NCBI GenBank assembly: GCA_937911175.1
Contig: CALDSE010000012.1
Coordinates: 1 to 64,000, forward strand
Reading direction: 5' to 3'
Source: an uncultured Sediminibacterium sp.
GTDB taxonomy: Bacteria > Bacteroidota > Bacteroidia > Chitinophagales > Chitinophagaceae
Length of the DNA stretch: 64,000 bases
The translations under genes were made by a program, and so were the position numbers. The notes under the pieces were generated by a model. It did no database searches. It was not told where the DNA came from and worked only from the letters and a program-made list of their open reading frames with translations. Below, piece after piece: positions 1-9,275 of this stretch; the first letter of the stretch is position 1, and each line of letters begins with the position of its first letter.

Positions 1-2
1 TG

Positions 3-215
3 AATACCGATTATGCAATTTCGGTGAGTGGAATCATGGGGCCAAGTGGCCAAACTACCGAAAAGCCTTTAGGAATGGTTTGGGTGGGTGTGGCGAGTAG
101 AGAAAAAGTGGTTTCCAAGGTATTTTATCTAAGATTTGACAGGTTAAGGAATATAGAAGTAACAGCTAATCAGGCTATAAATTTACTTAGGTTATTAATA
201 ATCAATAAGATTTAG
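3..215 (+). CDS. cinA: CinA family protein, C-terminal fragment (starts before the window)
   Basis: Only the last 70 residues are in the window; the frame is open from base 3. The piece carries the CinA C-terminal core: an [12 protein letters not shown] stretch, a [11 protein letters not shown] strand, and a basic region near [10 protein letters not shown]. This C-terminal domain is a nicotinamide mononucleotide (NMN) deamidase in characterised relatives and often follows a molybdopterin-binding-like domain, which would lie outside the window. The gene runs in the same direction as the E2 gene 26 bases downstream. Family assignment is by recognised motif; whether the protein is full-length CinA or the short PncC type cannot be seen. 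Confidence 0.8.
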   Translation, partial: NTDYAISVSGIMGPSGQTTEKPLGMVWVGVASREKVVSKVFYLRFDRLRNIEVTANQAINLLRLLIINKI

Positions 216-218
216 TCT

Positions 219-226
219 TATTTTTG
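219..226 (+). promoter_or_regulatory. Putative -7 promoter element of the E2 gene
   Basis: TATTTTTG fits the Bacteroidota -7 consensus TAnnTTTG and lies 15 bases before the E2 start codon. No convincing TTG box is seen about 20 bases upstream, so this is a partial match. It would give the E2 gene its own transcript although cinA is immediately upstream. Confidence 0.35.
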
Positions 227-241
227 CTAAAATTAACTCAT

Positions 242-1714
242 ATGCCAATTGTGGATCTAGTTTTACCTAAGTTGGGTGAAAGTATCATGGAGGCGACCAT
301 TCTAAAATGGCATAAGAAAGTGGGTGATACTATTCAACTGGATGAAACACTTTTGGATATTGCTACCGATAAGGTAGATAGCGAAATTCCTTCCACTACA
401 GAGGGTACTATTACAGAAATTTTATTTGAAGTAAATAGCGTCGTTCCTATTGGAACTGTTATAGCAAGAATTAGCACTACAGCAAATGCCGCTGCTCCTA
501 CTACAGCTGCTCCCATTGCAGAAAAGAAACTAGCACCCGTTATTGAAAATATAGTAAAAAGCGAACCTGCTCCTATTGAAGAAGTACCTTATATACCGCA
601 AGCAAGTATTCAAAAAGAAATTATAATAAATCCAGCGGTTAAAGCTGGTTCAACTGTAGAGGCTAAATTTTATTCTCCCTTGGTTTTAAATATTGCACAA
701 AACGAAGGCGTGGGCATGAATGAACTACAGCATATTAATGGAACAGGAACCAATGGTAGAATTACCAAAAAAGATATTTTAGATTTTATTGCGCGCAAAA
801 AAATGGGTATTCACTTACCAAGCCCTAACCTAAAGGAACAAACTACGCAAACTATACAGCAGCCAATTATAAATGAACAAGCCACAAGACCCCTACTCAA
901 TAAGCCTTTAGATGTATATGAAAATACGACTTCTAATTTCTCAGCATCAAAATCCACTAAGTTGGCGAATCCTAATGAAGTAATTGTTTCAGGCGCTACC
1001 GAAATAATGGAGATGGATCGTATGCGTAAGTTAATTGCGAAGCATATGGTGGATAGTGTACAAACAAGCCCGCATGTAACATCATTTGTGGAAGTAGATG
1101 TAACCAATATGGTTGTATGGAGAGATAAAGTAAAAGAATTATTTGAAAGAAGAGAAGGCACTAAGATTACTTATACCCCTATGTTCTTAGAATCTATTGC
1201 TACGGTGCTTGAGCAATTCCCTATGATTAATTGCAGCTTAGAAGGCGATAAAATTATTCTTAAAAAAGATATTAATATTGGAATGGCTACTGCCCTACCT
1301 TCCGGCAATTTAATTGTACCGGTTATTAAAGGTGCGAATCAATTAAGTATTGTAGGTATAACAAAGGCTGTCAATAATTTAGCACAAGCTGCAAGAAATG
1401 GTCAATTAAAACCAACAGATACCCAAGGCGGTACCTTCACTGTTACCAATGTGGGTTCTTTTGGAAGTATTATGGGTACACCTATTATTAATCAACCGCA
1501 AGTAGCTATTCTAGCATTAGGCGCTATTAAAAAAAGAGCCGTGGTAGTAGAAACACCTTCTGGCGATGCAATACTAGTTCGTCATATGATGTTTATTAGC
1601 ATGAGCTATGACCACCGTATTGTAGATGGAGCCATGGGTTCCAAATTCTTATCTGCTGTAGGTAAAGAAATTGAAAATTGGGATTCCAATAGACAGTGGT
1701 TTCAATATGTATAA
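242..1714 (+). CDS. 2-oxo acid dehydrogenase dihydrolipoamide acyltransferase (E2)
   Basis: The E2 core of a 2-oxoacid dehydrogenase complex transfers an acyl group from E1-bound thiamine to lipoate and then to coenzyme A. The 490-residue protein has one N-terminal lipoyl domain (about 1-77) with the lipoylated Lys44 in TDKVDS, an Ala/Pro/Glu-rich linker, a peripheral subunit-binding domain (about 143-183, with NGTGTNGRITKKD), a second linker, and the catalytic acyltransferase domain (about 255-490) with SYDHRIVDG, giving His458 and Asp462. A TTG 18 bases upstream is possible, but the ATG at 242 begins at the usual lipoyl-domain start. No E1 or E3 gene is adjacent, so pyruvate versus branched-chain substrate is unresolved; the layout resembles branched-chain or generic E2 proteins of this phylum. 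Confidence 0.9.
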   Translation: MPIVDLVLPKLGESIMEATILKWHKKVGDTIQLDETLLDIATDKVDSEIPSTTEGTITEILFEVNSVVPIGTVIARISTTANAAAPTTAAPIAEKKLAPVIENIVKSEPAPIEEVPYIPQASIQKEIIINPAVKAGSTVEAKFYSPLVLNIAQNEGVGMNELQHINGTGTNGRITKKDILDFIARKKMGIHLPSPNLKEQTTQTIQQPIINEQATRPLLNKPLDVYENTTSNFSASKSTKLANPNEVIVSGATEIMEMDRMRKLIAKHMVDSVQTSPHVTSFVEVDVTNMVVWRDKVKELFERREGTKITYTPMFLESIATVLEQFPMINCSLEGDKIILKKDINIGMATALPSGNLIVPVIKGANQLSIVGITKAVNNLAQAARNGQLKPTDTQGGTFTVTNVGSFGSIMGTPIINQPQVAILALGAIKKRAVVVETPSGDAILVRHMMFISMSYDHRIVDGAMGSKFLSAVGKEIENWDSNRQWFQYV

Positions 1715-1755
1715 ATAAATACTCTATTCAAATTTTTGCTTCATTAAACTTTTAT

Positions 1756-4206
1756 ATGAAAGGTATTTTTCTAACCTCATGCCTCCTTATCTCTGCCACA
1801 CTGCTCTTTGGTCAAAACAAGGGTAATTTATCGGGCTGGGTGCTTGATAAAAATACCCAGTTCCCTATTGCAGGAGTATCTGTAAAGGTCTTAAATACAC
1901 CCTATTCAACAGTAACAGATAGTAATGGTAAATATGTTATAAAATCTATCCCTACCGGACAATACCAAATAAAATTTATTTCAATTGGTTCATATCCTCT
2001 TACCTTGTTTAATGTAATTGTGAGTTCTGGAAATGAAGTAAGTAATACTATAGAACTAATTCCCGAGTCTTTTCAATTAGCAGAAGTAAGAGTAGGCGGT
2101 AATAGAAAAACGGTAAGAGCTGCTACTTTAGAAACCCCTTTAAGTGTTCAAAGATTAACCTCAGAAGAGATAAAATCTAGCCCAGGAAGTAATTTTGATA
2201 TTTCTAAAGTGGTACAGTCATTACCAGGAGTTACCGGTTCTGCTTCCACAGGAGCTGGTTTTAGAAATGATATTATAGTAAGAGGTGGCGCCCCTAATGA
2301 AAACGTGTTTTATTTAGATGGTATAGAAATACCCGTCATTAACCACTTTAGTACCCAAGGCAGTGCGGGTGGGCCTCAAGGTATATTGAATGTATCTTTT
2401 ATTGATGAGGTAAAATTATCTTCTTCTGCATTTGATGCCAAATTTGACAATGCCCTTTCTTCCGTGTTTGAGTTTAAACAAAAAAGAGGCAATACAGACA
2501 AAGTACAAGGAAATGTAAGAATGGGTGCCACTGAATTTGCAAGTACTTTTGAAGGCCCTTTATCAAAAAATGGGAAAACTACTTTTTTAGTTTCTGCAAG
2601 ACGTAGTTATTTACAATACTTATTTTATGTATTAGACTTGCCTATTCGACCTAATTTCTGGGACTATCAGTTTAAAGTAACCCATACTATCGACCCTAAA
2701 ACAACTTTAACCTTTATAGGCGTGGGCGCTATTGACGAATTTAAATTTGCAGCTCCTAGAAATTCAACTCCTCAAAAAATTTATTCTTTAAACGCTAGCC
2801 CTTCTATTAATCAATGGAGTTATACCGTGGGTGTTACTTTAAAAAGATTAATTAAAAAAGGATATTGGAATTTAGCAATAAGTAAGAGTAATTTATATAA
2901 TGTAAATGAAAAATTTGAGGATAATTTAAATCCTGATAAAGGAGAAAAAACCTTTGATTATAACTCTAATGATATTGTCAATAATTTAAGATGGGATATT
3001 TCTAAAAGCTTATTGGGCATTAAATTCACTACAGGATTTAATATTGCAGACATTAACTATGACAATAGCACTTATCAAGTCCTGAAATACAATAATCTAT
3101 TTCCTAATAATGCCACACCTTCTTTGGGGGAGAAAAATATTATTAATTATAGTTCAAGTTTTAATTATAAAAAGTATGGTGCTTTTTTCCAGATGGGTAA
3201 AAGAGCCTTTAATAATAGATTAGGGATTAGTGCAGGCATTAGAAAAGATGGCAATACTTTTACCAATACAGGCAATCAAATTATGCGTCAAATTTCTCCT
3301 AGAGTTGGCCTTAGCTTGGTTCTAAGCGATCAGCTTACTTGGAATGCCTCTGTAGGTAAGTACTTTAAATTAGCACCGAATACGGCTTTAGGTTTTAAAG
3401 ACCGCTCAGGAAATTATTTAAATAGAGATGCCAATTATATAGGAAGCTTCCACTATGTAACAGGTTTTGAATATCTGCAATCAGAGTCTACTCGATTTAC
3501 TGCAGAAGTTTTTTATAAAAGATATACTGGCGTACCCATTAGTAATGAAAAAGGAATTAGTTTATCTAATTTAGGAGCTGACTTCAATATTTTAGGCAAT
3601 GAAGATATTTCCACCATTGGTTTAGGTAGAAGCTATGGATATGAGTTATTTGCGCAACAAAAACTAACGAAGCGTTTTTTTGGTGTAGCTAGTTATAGTT
3701 TTTTCAGATCTGCCTATACCGATATTCAAGGAAAATATAGTCCTAGCTCATGGGAAAATATTCACTTATTAAGTTTAACGGGAGGTTATAAGTTTAATAG
3801 AAACTGGGAATTAGGTATTAAATTCAGATATCAAGGCGGTGCACCCTATACCCCTTATGATATGAATTTAAGTAAATTAAACTTTGCCACTTTAGGTACA
3901 GGCTTATTTGACTACTCTAAAATAAATATATTACGCAATAGAGCCTTTCATTCAAGCGATTTTAGATTAGATAAAAAATATAACTACAAAAAAACGACTT
4001 TTGATTTTTATATTGATATTACAAATTGGTATGGTGCTAAAACGGTATCTCCGCCTTTTTATATTTTCGCTTATGAGGCAAATGGTAGCTTTAAAACAAC
4101 TGATGGATTAGCTCTTAAAAAAGATGGATCTAATGGGGAACCTTCTTTATATGAAAATAATACCATCTTTATAACACCTACAGTGGGCTTTATCTTAGAG
4201 TTCTAG
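1756..4206 (+). CDS. TonB-dependent receptor with carboxypeptidase-like N-terminal domain
   Basis: An 816-residue outer-membrane active transporter. A signal peptide (ISATLLFGQ, cleavage near residue 20) is followed by a carboxypeptidase-regulatory-like beta-sandwich (about 24-105), a plug domain (about 125-240, with LPGVTGSASTGAGFRNDIIV and DGIEIPVINHF), and a long beta-barrel rich in aromatic strands that ends in the typical C-terminal Phe (GFILEF). The ATG at 1756 was chosen because an in-frame upstream start would put about 20 extra residues before the signal peptide. No SusD partner is next to it, so a SusC-type glycan role is not supported; iron, vitamin or peptide substrates are possible. 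It converges on the DMT gene, with the stop codons overlapping by four bases. Confidence 0.88.
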   Translation: MKGIFLTSCLLISATLLFGQNKGNLSGWVLDKNTQFPIAGVSVKVLNTPYSTVTDSNGKYVIKSIPTGQYQIKFISIGSYPLTLFNVIVSSGNEVSNTIELIPESFQLAEVRVGGNRKTVRAATLETPLSVQRLTSEEIKSSPGSNFDISKVVQSLPGVTGSASTGAGFRNDIIVRGGAPNENVFYLDGIEIPVINHFSTQGSAGGPQGILNVSFIDEVKLSSSAFDAKFDNALSSVFEFKQKRGNTDKVQGNVRMGATEFASTFEGPLSKNGKTTFLVSARRSYLQYLFYVLDLPIRPNFWDYQFKVTHTIDPKTTLTFIGVGAIDEFKFAAPRNSTPQKIYSLNASPSINQWSYTVGVTLKRLIKKGYWNLAISKSNLYNVNEKFEDNLNPDKGEKTFDYNSNDIVNNLRWDISKSLLGIKFTTGFNIADINYDNSTYQVLKYNNLFPNNATPSLGEKNIINYSSSFNYKKYGAFFQMGKRAFNNRLGISAGIRKDGNTFTNTGNQIMRQISPRVGLSLVLSDQLTWNASVGKYFKLAPNTALGFKDRSGNYLNRDANYIGSFHYVTGFEYLQSESTRFTAEVFYKRYTGVPISNEKGISLSNLGADFNILGNEDISTIGLGRSYGYELFAQQKLTKRFFGVASYSFFRSAYTDIQGKYSPSSWENIHLLSLTGGYKFNRNWELGIKFRYQGGAPYTPYDMNLSKLNFATLGTGLFDYSKINILRNRAFHSSDFRLDKKYNYKKTTFDFYIDITNWYGAKTVSPPFYIFAYEANGSFKTTDGLALKKDGSNGEPSLYENNTIFITPTVGFILEF

Positions 4207-5108
4207 TTCATTTTTATCTGCTGCATACGGTGCTGCTTCACTACCCTTCTCATTTGAATGAGTACAGAAATGATAATGAATAAAATGCCTGCATAAAAAC
4301 TAAGCCCTAATTGTTTTTGTTCTTTAAAAAGGATAAAGGCTAAAATTATTCCATAGACAGGCTCTAAATTCAATGTTACATTTAATGTAAAAGCGCTAAT
4401 ATGTTTTAAGGAAGATAGCATAAGATGTGTTGACCATACCGTACAGGCTATAGCTAATATAGATAACCAAAACCAATCCATTGAAGTGGGTACTAGACCT
4501 ATAGGACTAAAGCCTGTATTGAATCCTACTAGTAAAACAAAAGGGAATAAAAATAATAAGCCCCCAGTCATTTCATAGGATTGAATGGTTTGCACATCGA
4601 TATGATTAGTAAATTGCTTATTAATAATAGAAAAGATAGCCGCAAATAAGGCTGAAAATAAACCTACTATAATACCCATTCTAAATTGAGTATCAAAATG
4701 GAAAATGAGTAGTATGCCTAATAAACTTAATGCACCAATAAATATTTCGCTCCATTGAATTTTAGCATGTTTCCACATTGGCTCTATTAATGAACTAAAC
4801 AAACTAGTACTAGAAAAGCAAACCAAGGCAATAGATACATTGGCTAGTTTAATACTTTGGTAAAAACAAACCCAGTGCAGTGCAATGATTGCACCTGTTC
4901 CAAGTAAAGAAAGCTTTATTTTAAGATTGTAGGAATGAATGTTTTTTCTAAATAAAGCTAATACCCACAATACAATAACAGTAATAAGTATTCGATAGAA
5001 TACCAAGACTAAGCCATTGAGCTTAATTAAAAAGCCTAAAGATCCTGTAAGTCCTGCTAAGAAAACAAAAACATGTAGTTGAACTAAGGCCTTCTTAAAA
5101 GTTGACAC
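4203..5108 (-). CDS. EamA/DMT-family transporter
   Basis: A 301-residue inner-membrane protein with about ten hydrophobic segments arranged as two EamA repeats (roughly 1-140 and 145-292), the pattern of drug/metabolite-transporter exporters. The second repeat has the typical AFTLNVTLNLEPVYGIILAF segment near the eighth helix. It begins with GTG and overlaps the upstream glycosyltransferase by 14 bases, so the two are probably co-translated. The substrate cannot be told from sequence; amino acids or small metabolites are usual in this family. Confidence 0.85.
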   Translation of the reverse strand: MSTFKKALVQLHVFVFLAGLTGSLGFLIKLNGLVLVFYRILITVIVLWVLALFRKNIHSYNLKIKLSLLGTGAIIALHWVCFYQSIKLANVSIALVCFSSTSLFSSLIEPMWKHAKIQWSEIFIGALSLLGILLIFHFDTQFRMGIIVGLFSALFAAIFSIINKQFTNHIDVQTIQSYEMTGGLLFLFPFVLLVGFNTGFSPIGLVPTSMDWFWLSILAIACTVWSTHLMLSSLKHISAFTLNVTLNLEPVYGIILAFILFKEQKQLGLSFYAGILFIIISVLIQMRRVVKQHRMQQIKMN

Positions 5109-5850
5109 GAATACGTTTTATCATTTTAACAAAGTTTCCAGTAGCTGACTGCCATTGCATATTTAATACGCCTAACATGGCTTCTTTAATAATACCCTTG
5201 GACATTTTACTCACTCCAATTTTTCTATCAACAAATGTAATAGGCACTTCCTTTATTTTATAGCCTAATTTCCAAGACGCAAATTTCATTTCAATTTGGA
5301 AAGCATATCCAATAAATTGTATGGAGTCTAAATTAATATCGGCTAGTACTTTATTTTTATAACAAATAAAACCCGCTGTAGGATCCTTAATAGGCATTCC
5401 TGTGATTAACCTAGTATAAGCGGAACCACCTAGTGAATAAATTTTTCTATCTATGGGCCAGTTTTCTGTTTCACCTCCTCTCACATATCTACTGCCAATA
5501 GAAACATCTGCTCCATTTTCTTCACAAGCATTCAATAATCGGTCTAAATCATTGGGGTTATGAGAAAAATCGGCGTCCATCTCAAATATATATTCGTAAT
5601 TTTTATCTAATGCCCATTTAAAACCTTGAATATAGGCAGTACCTAATCCTTGTTTGCCTGGTCGCTTTAAAATAAATAATCGGTCTATGAATTTCCCCAT
5701 TAAAGAATCTACTATTGCAGCAGTGCCATCGGGTGAATTGTCATCTATGATTAAAACATGATAATCCGAAGAGAGACCCAGCACTGCATGTAAAATGGCA
5801 GAGACATTCTCTTTTTCATTGTAGGTTGGTATTAAAACAATTTTTTTCAC
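5095..5850 (-). CDS. Polyprenol monophosphomannose synthase-like glycosyltransferase (GT2)
   Basis: A 251-residue GT-A fold glycosyltransferase resembling DPM1, which moves a hexose from a nucleotide sugar to polyprenyl phosphate on the cytoplasmic face of the membrane. Visible motifs are the N-terminal LIPTYNEKENV, the nucleotide-binding DDNSPDGT, the metal-binding EMDADFSHNP, and SIGSRYVRGG. There is no membrane anchor or fused GtrA domain. It starts with GTG and its 3' end overlaps the DMT gene. A separate GtrA-family gene sits near 60.3 kb and could act with such an enzyme, but that link is only inference. Confidence 0.86.
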   Translation of the reverse strand: MKKIVLIPTYNEKENVSAILHAVLGLSSDYHVLIIDDNSPDGTAAIVDSLMGKFIDRLFILKRPGKQGLGTAYIQGFKWALDKNYEYIFEMDADFSHNPNDLDRLLNACEENGADVSIGSRYVRGGETENWPIDRKIYSLGGSAYTRLITGMPIKDPTAGFICYKNKVLADINLDSIQFIGYAFQIEMKFASWKLGYKIKEVPITFVDRKIGVSKMSKGIIKEAMLGVLNMQWQSATGNFVKMIKRIRVNF

Positions 5851-5904
5851 TATAACTGGGGGCTATTCGTATAAAATTACGAAAAAAAGGCAAAATGGGA
5901 TAGC

Positions 5905-6672
5905 CTACTTATGCAGAATAGATTTATTCATGATTTCTGTCAATTTTTGCTTGGTATGAAGGGCAAAATCGCCTTTCATCATCCAATCATAGTATTGCGG
6001 CTCCTCCTTAAGTACCTGAGTTACAGGCTTCCCTTTGTGTTTACCGAAATTAAATACTTCCACCCCATTTTCAAAGACAAAACGGCGTGCAAAATCAATA
6101 ATTTCATCTTCACCCGTAAATTTCACAATGGATTCTACAGAATTACCAATTTGAGGGTATTTCTCTAACTGAGCTTCTAGAATTTCCCAGGTGGCAGTAG
6201 CATCCACTTCAGCACTATGGGCATCTTCTAAATTCTTATTACAATAAAATTTATAGGCAGCTGTAAGTGTTCTTTGCTCCATCATATGAAACACTTTCTG
6301 TACATCTAATAATTTTCTGGTTTCAATATCGGCATTAATACCTGCTCTTAAAAATTCTTCATTTAACATGGGAATATCAAATCTATTGCTATTATAACCT
6401 GCTAAATCTGAAGCTTCAATAAATTGTTTTACTTCGTTGGCTATTTGTTTGAAAGTGGGTGCGTCTTTCAACATTTCGTCAGAAATACCATGCACATCAG
6501 ATGCAGCCTTTGGAATAGGCATTTCCGGATTCACCAATTTCCTTTTTACTTGTTTAGTCCCATCGGGCATAATTTTTACAATAGCAATTTCTACAATTCT
6601 ATCGGTACTTACATTAATGCCTGTGGTTTCTAAATCAATAAAACAAATAGCTCTGTTAAGTTGTAAACGCAT
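5905..6672 (-). CDS. DnaQ-like 3'-5' exonuclease with C-terminal ExoX-like domain
   Basis: A 255-residue DEDD exonuclease. The N-terminal part (about 8-175) has ExoI motif DLETTG, a middle GYNSNRFDIPML motif and an ExoIII region with HSAEVDATAT. The C-terminal part (about 200-250, with FGKHKGKPV and YYDWMMKGDF) matches the short DUF3820-type extension found in ExoX-like proteins. It probably degrades DNA 3' to 5' in repair rather than being the replicative epsilon subunit. It is transcribed alone, divergent from ytxJ. Confidence 0.85.
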   Translation of the reverse strand: MRLQLNRAICFIDLETTGINVSTDRIVEIAIVKIMPDGTKQVKRKLVNPEMPIPKAASDVHGISDEMLKDAPTFKQIANEVKQFIEASDLAGYNSNRFDIPMLNEEFLRAGINADIETRKLLDVQKVFHMMEQRTLTAAYKFYCNKNLEDAHSAEVDATATWEILEAQLEKYPQIGNSVESIVKFTGEDEIIDFARRFVFENGVEVFNFGKHKGKPVTQVLKEEPQYYDWMMKGDFALHTKQKLTEIMNKSILHK

Positions 6673-6754
6673 ATAATTTATTATAAGTGTAAAGTTAGTT
6701 AATCTTACTAACTAAAATCATGATTAGATATTTATTTAGTTCCAATTTAATGCT

Positions 6755-6762
6755 TAAATTTG
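6755..6762 (+). promoter_or_regulatory. Putative -7 promoter element of ytxJ
   Basis: TAAATTTG followed by C matches the phylum -7 consensus TAnnTTTG(C) and lies 18 bases before the ytxJ ATG. No clear TTG box is present at the expected distance. The same octamer is found before tRNA-Arg and the gene at 39119. Confidence 0.5.
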
Positions 6763-6780
6763 CGACCAAACTTAGACCTT

Positions 6781-7116
6781 ATGCAATGGAATCCTATTAT
6801 AGATAGCAAGCAAATCGAAGCCATAAAAGCAGCTTCTTTTACTAAACCTCAATTGATTTTAAAACATAGTACCACTTGTAGTATTAGTAAAATGGCATTG
6901 GCTAGATTAGAAAGAGCAGATACACCCAATAATATAGATTTTCACTATTTAGACTTATTGAACTATAGATATATTTCAAAAGAAATTGCCGAAGGCTTCG
7001 ATGTATCACATGAATCACCTCAGGTCTTGTTAATTAAAAATGGCAATTGTGTTTACGACGAAAGTCATGGCGGCATTCAAATGGAAGAAATAGAAGAACA
7101 GGCAGTTCAAGCTTAA
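6781..7116 (+). CDS. ytxJ: Bacillithiol system redox-active protein YtxJ
   Basis: A 111-residue thioredoxin-fold, monothiol-bacilliredoxin-like protein of the YtxJ family. The active-site region KHSTTCSISK places a single cysteine at residue 33 in a T-C-x-x-S setting. The middle holds a strand-helix region (NNIDFHYLDLLNYR) and a cis-Pro-like ESPQVLLIKNG segment. The ATG at 6781 is preferred over an in-frame TTG 21 bases upstream because the promoter-like box lies between them. The family is tied by genome context to bacillithiol, but no bsh gene lies in this window. The short distance to the convergent thiolase (6 bases) leaves no room for a terminator. Confidence 0.82.
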   Translation: MQWNPIIDSKQIEAIKAASFTKPQLILKHSTTCSISKMALARLERADTPNNIDFHYLDLLNYRYISKEIAEGFDVSHESPQVLLIKNGNCVYDESHGGIQMEEIEEQAVQA

Positions 7117-7122
7117 TAAATA

Positions 7123-8304
7123 TTATACAAGCTCAATTACCATCGCAGAGGCACCTCCTCCTCCATTACAAATAGCTGCTGCTCCATATTTAGCTTTATG
7201 CTTAGAAAGTATATGTATTAAGCTTACAATAATTCTGGCGCCACTACAACCTAGTGGATGTCCTAATGCCACAGCACCTCCATGCACGTTTACTTTACTA
7301 GCATCTATTTTTAAAATTTCTGTATTCACAATTCCCACCACAGAGAAGGCTTCGTTGAATTCAAAAAAATGAATATCGTTTATAGTTAAATTCGCTTTTT
7401 GTAAAGCTTTAGGCAAGGCTAATGAAGGTGAAGTGGTGAACCATTTTGGATCTTGTTCTGCATCGGCAAAACTTTTTATAATGGCAATGGGTTTAATACC
7501 TAATTCTTTTGCTTTTGCTGCACTCATTAAAACTACTGCAGCTGCTCCATCATTCATGGTACTTGCATTCGCTGCAGTAACCGTTCCTTCCTTACTAAAG
7601 GCTGGATTTAATTGTGGTAATTTATCAAAATTTACTTTCGAAGGTTCTTCATCTTTATCTACAATAATGGCTGCTCCTTTTTTCTGCGGAATTTCAACAG
7701 GCACAATTTCATCTTTAAACCATCCATTTTCAGTAGCAGCTTGTGCTTTTTTATAGCTATTCACCGCAAAAGCGTCTTGTGCTTCTCTACTTACATTATA
7801 TTTTGTGGCACAAGTATCTGCAAAATTACCCATGGCTACTTTATCATATACATCCACTAAACCATCTTTTGCTAAACCATCTTGCATTACGGTATCCCCG
7901 TATTTATTACCCCATCTTTGAGCCGTATTATAAAAAGGAACATTAGTCATACTTTCCATTCCACCTGCAATAATAATATCGGCGTCGCCTAACATAATAT
8001 TTTGAGCAGCAATGGCAATTGATTTCATACCACTAGCACATACTTTATTAATAGTAGTGCAAATAACTTTATCGGGAAGCCCCGCTGCTTTAGCCGCCTG
8101 TCTTGCCGGAGCTTGACCTAGTCCTGCTTGAATAACAGAACCCATAATTACCTCATCTACTAAATCCTTGGATAGACCTGCCTTCTCTAATGCTCCTTTA
8201 ATGGCAATACCCCCTAGGGCTGTAGCGGATAATGAACTTAAGGTTCCTCCAAATGAACCAATAGGAGTTCTTACTGCGGCAACGATATAGACTTCCTTAT
8301 TCAT
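7123..8304 (-). CDS. Acetyl-CoA C-acyltransferase (thiolase)
   Basis: A 393-residue thiolase that condenses or cleaves acyl-CoA units in the cytoplasm. It has the nucleophilic Cys89 in NKVCASGMKS, the NEAF motif (EFNEAF), the GGAVALGHPLGCSGAR histidine motif, and the C-terminal CNGGGGASAMV with the second catalytic Cys. The ATG at 8304 (start MNKEVYIVAAVRTPIG) is preferred to an in-frame TTG 36 bases upstream. It is last in the leftward parE-parC-cvfB block, with a 74-base gap after the cvfB-like gene, so co-transcription is possible. Biosynthetic and degradative roles cannot be told apart. Confidence 0.92.
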   Translation of the reverse strand: MNKEVYIVAAVRTPIGSFGGTLSSLSATALGGIAIKGALEKAGLSKDLVDEVIMGSVIQAGLGQAPARQAAKAAGLPDKVICTTINKVCASGMKSIAIAAQNIMLGDADIIIAGGMESMTNVPFYNTAQRWGNKYGDTVMQDGLAKDGLVDVYDKVAMGNFADTCATKYNVSREAQDAFAVNSYKKAQAATENGWFKDEIVPVEIPQKKGAAIIVDKDEEPSKVNFDKLPQLNPAFSKEGTVTAANASTMNDGAAAVVLMSAAKAKELGIKPIAIIKSFADAEQDPKWFTTSPSLALPKALQKANLTINDIHFFEFNEAFSVVGIVNTEILKIDASKVNVHGGAVALGHPLGCSGARIIVSLIHILSKHKAKYGAAAICNGGGGASAMVIELV

Positions 8305-8378
8305 ACTTAAAAGTTTAATTCTATTATATAATGTATCCAAACTAATACATTCTTACTAATTCTTTCTTATCAATTCAT

Positions 8379-9260
8379 TTATTCTGTAGGGACTTCTTCC
8401 ACTGGTATATCTGCTTTAGTTTCAGGCATTAAATGAATGCCATCCTCTTCAATGCTTATTAATTTTAATTTATAGAGCATACCTACATTCATCTTGAAAG
8501 CTTTTTTACTCATACCAAAAAATGCATAAATATCATCCGGGGCCGATTTATCGTGATAAGGTAAAAAACCTTTATGCGATTTTAGCAAACTCATAATTTT
8601 TTGATTGTCATCTGCTAATTTTTCACCTCCTTGTTTACCCAATCCAATATCTAATTTATTATCCTCTCTAATTTTCTTTACAAAGGCTTCGTCAATAAAT
8701 TGACCAATATGTAAATGTGTGAATACTTCGTTTTTATAGACTAATCCTTGATGCACTTGGTTCACAATCACTACATAACCAATTTCCGATTCTCTATACA
8801 CTTGTATCTTAACTTTTTCACCCTCTTTAACCGTTAAAATATCGTTACTAATTTGTTTGTCAATTTTTTCTGTAGCAGCTACTCTTCCAGTTTGTGCGTC
8901 AATATATAATTTCACTAAATACTTTCCGCCCAAGCGCATGGTTGATAATTGTTGTGAAACAGGCACAAACACATCTTTCATTAAGCCCCAATCTAAGAAG
9001 GCACCTTGAGAAGTAACTTCTACTACTTTTAAAGCAGCAATGTCCCCCACCACTGCGAAGGGTTCTTGGGTAGTGGCAATTAATCGGTTATCAGAATCGT
9101 GGTAAACAAATACACTAATCGTATCGTCAATTTGTAAACCTGAAGGCACAAACCTTTTTGGAAGTAAAATACCTTCCCCACCATCATCCATATAAAAACC
9201 AAAATCAACTTTTCGGTCTACACGCATCAAATTAAACTGACCTACATTTATGGTTGACAT
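8379..9260 (-). CDS. CvfB-like S1-type RNA-binding protein
   Basis: A 293-residue protein with the arrangement of CvfB/YitL: S1-like OB-fold modules across about 1-215 (for example QGAFLDWGLMKDVFVP and KIQVYRESEIGYVVIV) followed by a winged-helix C-terminal region (about 225-285, with FLPYHDKSAPDDIYAFFGMS). CvfB binds RNA and affects virulence gene expression in Staphylococcus; the role here is unknown. The start is 15 bases after parC, so both are probably on one transcript. Confidence 0.85.
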   Translation of the reverse strand: MSTINVGQFNLMRVDRKVDFGFYMDDGGEGILLPKRFVPSGLQIDDTISVFVYHDSDNRLIATTQEPFAVVGDIAALKVVEVTSQGAFLDWGLMKDVFVPVSQQLSTMRLGGKYLVKLYIDAQTGRVAATEKIDKQISNDILTVKEGEKVKIQVYRESEIGYVVIVNQVHQGLVYKNEVFTHLHIGQFIDEAFVKKIREDNKLDIGLGKQGGEKLADDNQKIMSLLKSHKGFLPYHDKSAPDDIYAFFGMSKKAFKMNVGMLYKLKLISIEEDGIHLMPETKADIPVEEVPTE

Positions 9261-9275
9261 GATTTCTATTTTAAA

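Noticed and set aside
811-1161. 116-residue minus-strand frame inside the E2 gene
   Set aside because: A shadow of the E2 coding sequence, with no start context and no recognisable domain.
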